Shown here one piece after another: positions 62,603 through 64,000 of a stretch of DNA of 64,000 nt. The stretch is from Pseudomonas wuhanensis. Its GTDB lineage: Bacteria > Pseudomonadota > Gammaproteobacteria > Pseudomonadales > Pseudomonadaceae. Every line of letters starts with the position of its first letter. Position 1 is the first letter of the stretch. The stretch is from assembly GCF_030687395.1 (NCBI RefSeq), contig NZ_CP117430.1:4030001-4094000 (forward strand), in the 5' to 3' direction. The notes under the pieces were generated by a model. The model was not told where the DNA came from, did not search any database, and saw only the letters and a program-made list of their open reading frames with translations. The position numbers and the translations under genes are program-made.

Positions 62603-63961
62603 TTAGCGAATCCCGCTACCGGCCAGGGACTCGGGCGACCACTGCGCCTTGGAGAGCGGATCGATGTACTTGATGCCACCGTAAGGCCCGACCACGCCGT
62701 TGATGTTGTAGGAGCCGCCCACCAGGTCGTAGATCATGAAGGGCGTGGAGTCCGGGATCTGCTTGTCGTAGCTCTGGCTGAGGAACGCGAAGGAGCCACG
62801 GTACAGTTGACCACGGGCGTCGTATTGGTCAGAGGCCAGAGCGGTCCAGCTGTCTTCATCGAGGTAGAAGCGGCGCTTCTGATAGATGTGTCGGGCGCCG
62901 GCCTTGAGGTTGCCTTCCACCACCCACACCCGGTGTTTTTCCCAGCGCACGTAATCCGGTGCCAGGTGATTGGCGGCGGTCAGCGACTTGGGGTCCTGGG
63001 CGTAAGTCAGCTTGTAGGTGTTGTACGGCACGATCATTTCCTGCTTGCCCACCAGCTTCCAGTCGTAGCGGTCCAGCGCACCGTTGAACACGAAAACATC
63101 GTCGTAGGTGCCCGCGCCAGCAGTGCCAGGGTTAGGCGTGTCGTAAGCCAGGTTAGGCGCCAGCTTGACCCGGCGCTGCCCAGGCAAGTATTGCCAGGCG
63201 CGGCGCGGTTGCTGCAGCGGGTTGGCGGCGTCCTTGAGCATCACCGCTTCACCGGCCCGGCGCGCAGGGCCGGTATAGGACAGTTTCATCTGGTAGTACA
63301 CGTCGGCGCTGCTGATCGGCTGCGCCAGGTTCTCGTAGATCGGATAGGAAATGAACGCCTGCCCGGTGGTCGCCAGGGTCGGCACGCCAGCGGAGTCGAC
63401 GTTCCAGGAGTCGTACTTGGAGTTGATGTTGACCCCCTGATAACGCAACAGGAAGTTCCACATCGCCTCGTTGCCCGACTGCGGAATCGGGAACGGCACG
63501 CCCGGCAGCACGTTATCGATGGCCAAACCACCTTCGAGGGACTTGGCGCCGCTGGCATTCTTCACGCCGTTGTCGAGGATGGCTTTGGGCAGCGAAACGG
63601 TACGGTGGGTCGGGTAGACATTGACGTGGAAGCTCGGGAAACGCTTGGCCAGTTCCGCCGTGGTTGCACTGAGCAGGCCCTTGTACTGATCGACGTTTTT
63701 GCCGTCGATCACCAGTAACGGTTTTTCGTTGGCGAAGGGATCCGGACGCATGCTGTCACCGGATTTGAAACTGGCCGGCGGTGTGGTCAGGCCACCGTCA
63801 TAGGCGGGGATGGAACCATCAGCGTTCCCGGCCTTTTCGGCGCCCACCAGGGTCAGGCTGCTGCCCAACTTGGCAGCGTCCTGGGTTGAAACAGCGGCCT
63901 GTGCCTGGGCGGCAAGGACCATGGCCAGCGAAGCAGCCAACACGGTTTTTGCGAATTTCAT
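62603..63961 (-). CDS. DUF1329 exported protein
   Basis: A 452-residue protein with a signal peptide (V-L-A-A-S-L-A-M-V-L-A-A-Q-A-Q-A-A) and the DUF1329 pattern: I-P-A-Y-D-G-G-L, N-E-A-M-W-N-F-L-L-R-Y-Q-G, R-R-A-W-Q-Y-L-P-G-Q-R-R-V-K-L-A-P and Y-D-R-Y-D-W-K-L-V-G-K-Q-E-M. This family adopts a LolA/LolB-like fold and is usually encoded with a DUF1302 outer-membrane protein, which probably lies beyond the right edge. AGGAG is nine bases upstream of the ATG. The likely role is to ferry a hydrophobic molecule across the periplasm. Confidence 0.92.
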   Translation of the reverse strand: MKFAKTVLAASLAMVLAAQAQAAVSTQDAAKLGSSLTLVGAEKAGNADGSIPAYDGGLTTPPASFKSGDSMRPDPFANEKPLLVIDGKNVDQYKGLLSATTAELAKRFPSFHVNVYPTHRTVSLPKAILDNGVKNASGAKSLEGGLAIDNVLPGVPFPIPQSGNEAMWNFLLRYQGVNINSKYDSWNVDSAGVPTLATTGQAFISYPIYENLAQPISSADVYYQMKLSYTGPARRAGEAVMLKDAANPLQQPRRAWQYLPGQRRVKLAPNLAYDTPNPGTAGAGTYDDVFVFNGALDRYDWKLVGKQEMIVPYNTYKLTYAQDPKSLTAANHLAPDYVRWEKHRVWVVEGNLKAGARHIYQKRRFYLDEDSWTALASDQYDARGQLYRGSFAFLSQSYDKQIPDSTPFMIYDLVGGSYNINGVVGPYGGIKYIDPLSKAQWSPESLAGSGIR

Positions 63962-64000
63962 CTTGTTATTCTCCTGCTTGCATTGAGCAAATCAGTGGTG

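Overview
The window reads as chromosomal DNA of a Pseudomonas of the fluorescens lineage. This rests on GC-rich coding sequence, repeated Pseudomonas-type REP palindromes (core GCGGGCAAGCCCGCTCCCAC), a yjbEFGH-type exopolysaccharide operon, an ArsJ-type arsenic operon and a hydroxyproline catabolic region. The species assignment is inference from gene content and cannot be fixed from the sequence alone.

Region 1 (1-26.2 kb) is devoted to a Wzx/Wzy-type exopolysaccharide. A polyprenyl-phosphate sugar transferase (737-2131, +) would start the repeat unit. A minus-strand operon yjbE-wza-yjbF-yjbG-yjbH-vanZ (8252 down to 2887) supplies the export and outer-membrane part. A second, larger minus-strand operon (19980 down to 8683) holds a small membrane protein, a glycosidase-like protein, Wzy, Wzx, a pyruvyl transferase, two glycosyltransferases, ManC and RmlB/A/C. 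Its leader carries an exact copy of the ops element GGCGGTAGCGTG, the recruitment site for RfaH. wzc and wzb lie just upstream, and a divergent galU - truncated phosphomannomutase - rfaH operon follows. RfaH is therefore encoded about 4.8 kb from its predicted target. uppP (lipid carrier recycling) closes the region. The 13-20 kb core is visibly AT-rich, as is usual for exchangeable serotype cassettes.

Region 2 (26.3-35.7 kb) holds stress and metal functions: a universal stress protein, a trypsin-like lipoprotein, the arsenic operon arsR-arsH-GAPDH-arsJ, and a Fur-box-controlled TonB siderophore receptor followed by a PepSY protein and a cytochrome b561.

Region 3 (35.7-53.4 kb) is a hydroxyproline catabolic block. 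It encodes a 4-hydroxyproline epimerase, a three-part D-hydroxyproline dehydrogenase, a DapA-family deaminase and a ketoglutarate-semialdehyde dehydrogenase, leading to 2-oxoglutarate. An aconitase-X protein (cis-3-hydroxyproline dehydratase family) and an Ldh-family imine reductase form a 3-hydroxyproline to proline branch. Two transport systems (ABC and MFS), a second proline-racemase-family protein with an unusual Ser/Thr active-site pair, and two regulators (GntR and PAS-AraC) complete it. Three copies of ATTTCGTATAC/GTATACGAAAT lie upstream of gntR, of the ABC-transporter operon and of the DapA-family gene, which defines a likely GntR regulon. A DUF6124 gene with a long, highly structured leader sits inside the block.

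Region 4 (53.5-55.4 kb) is a small peroxide module: two tandem Ohr/OsmC genes and an OhrR-type MarR repressor with matching operator boxes, ending at a degenerate tRNA-Pro 3' fragment. Region 5 (55.4-64 kb) is a minus-strand cluster: acyl-CoA synthetase, acyl-CoA dehydrogenase, RND/MMPL exporter, YCF48-like protein and a DUF1329 protein. It probably continues beyond the right edge.
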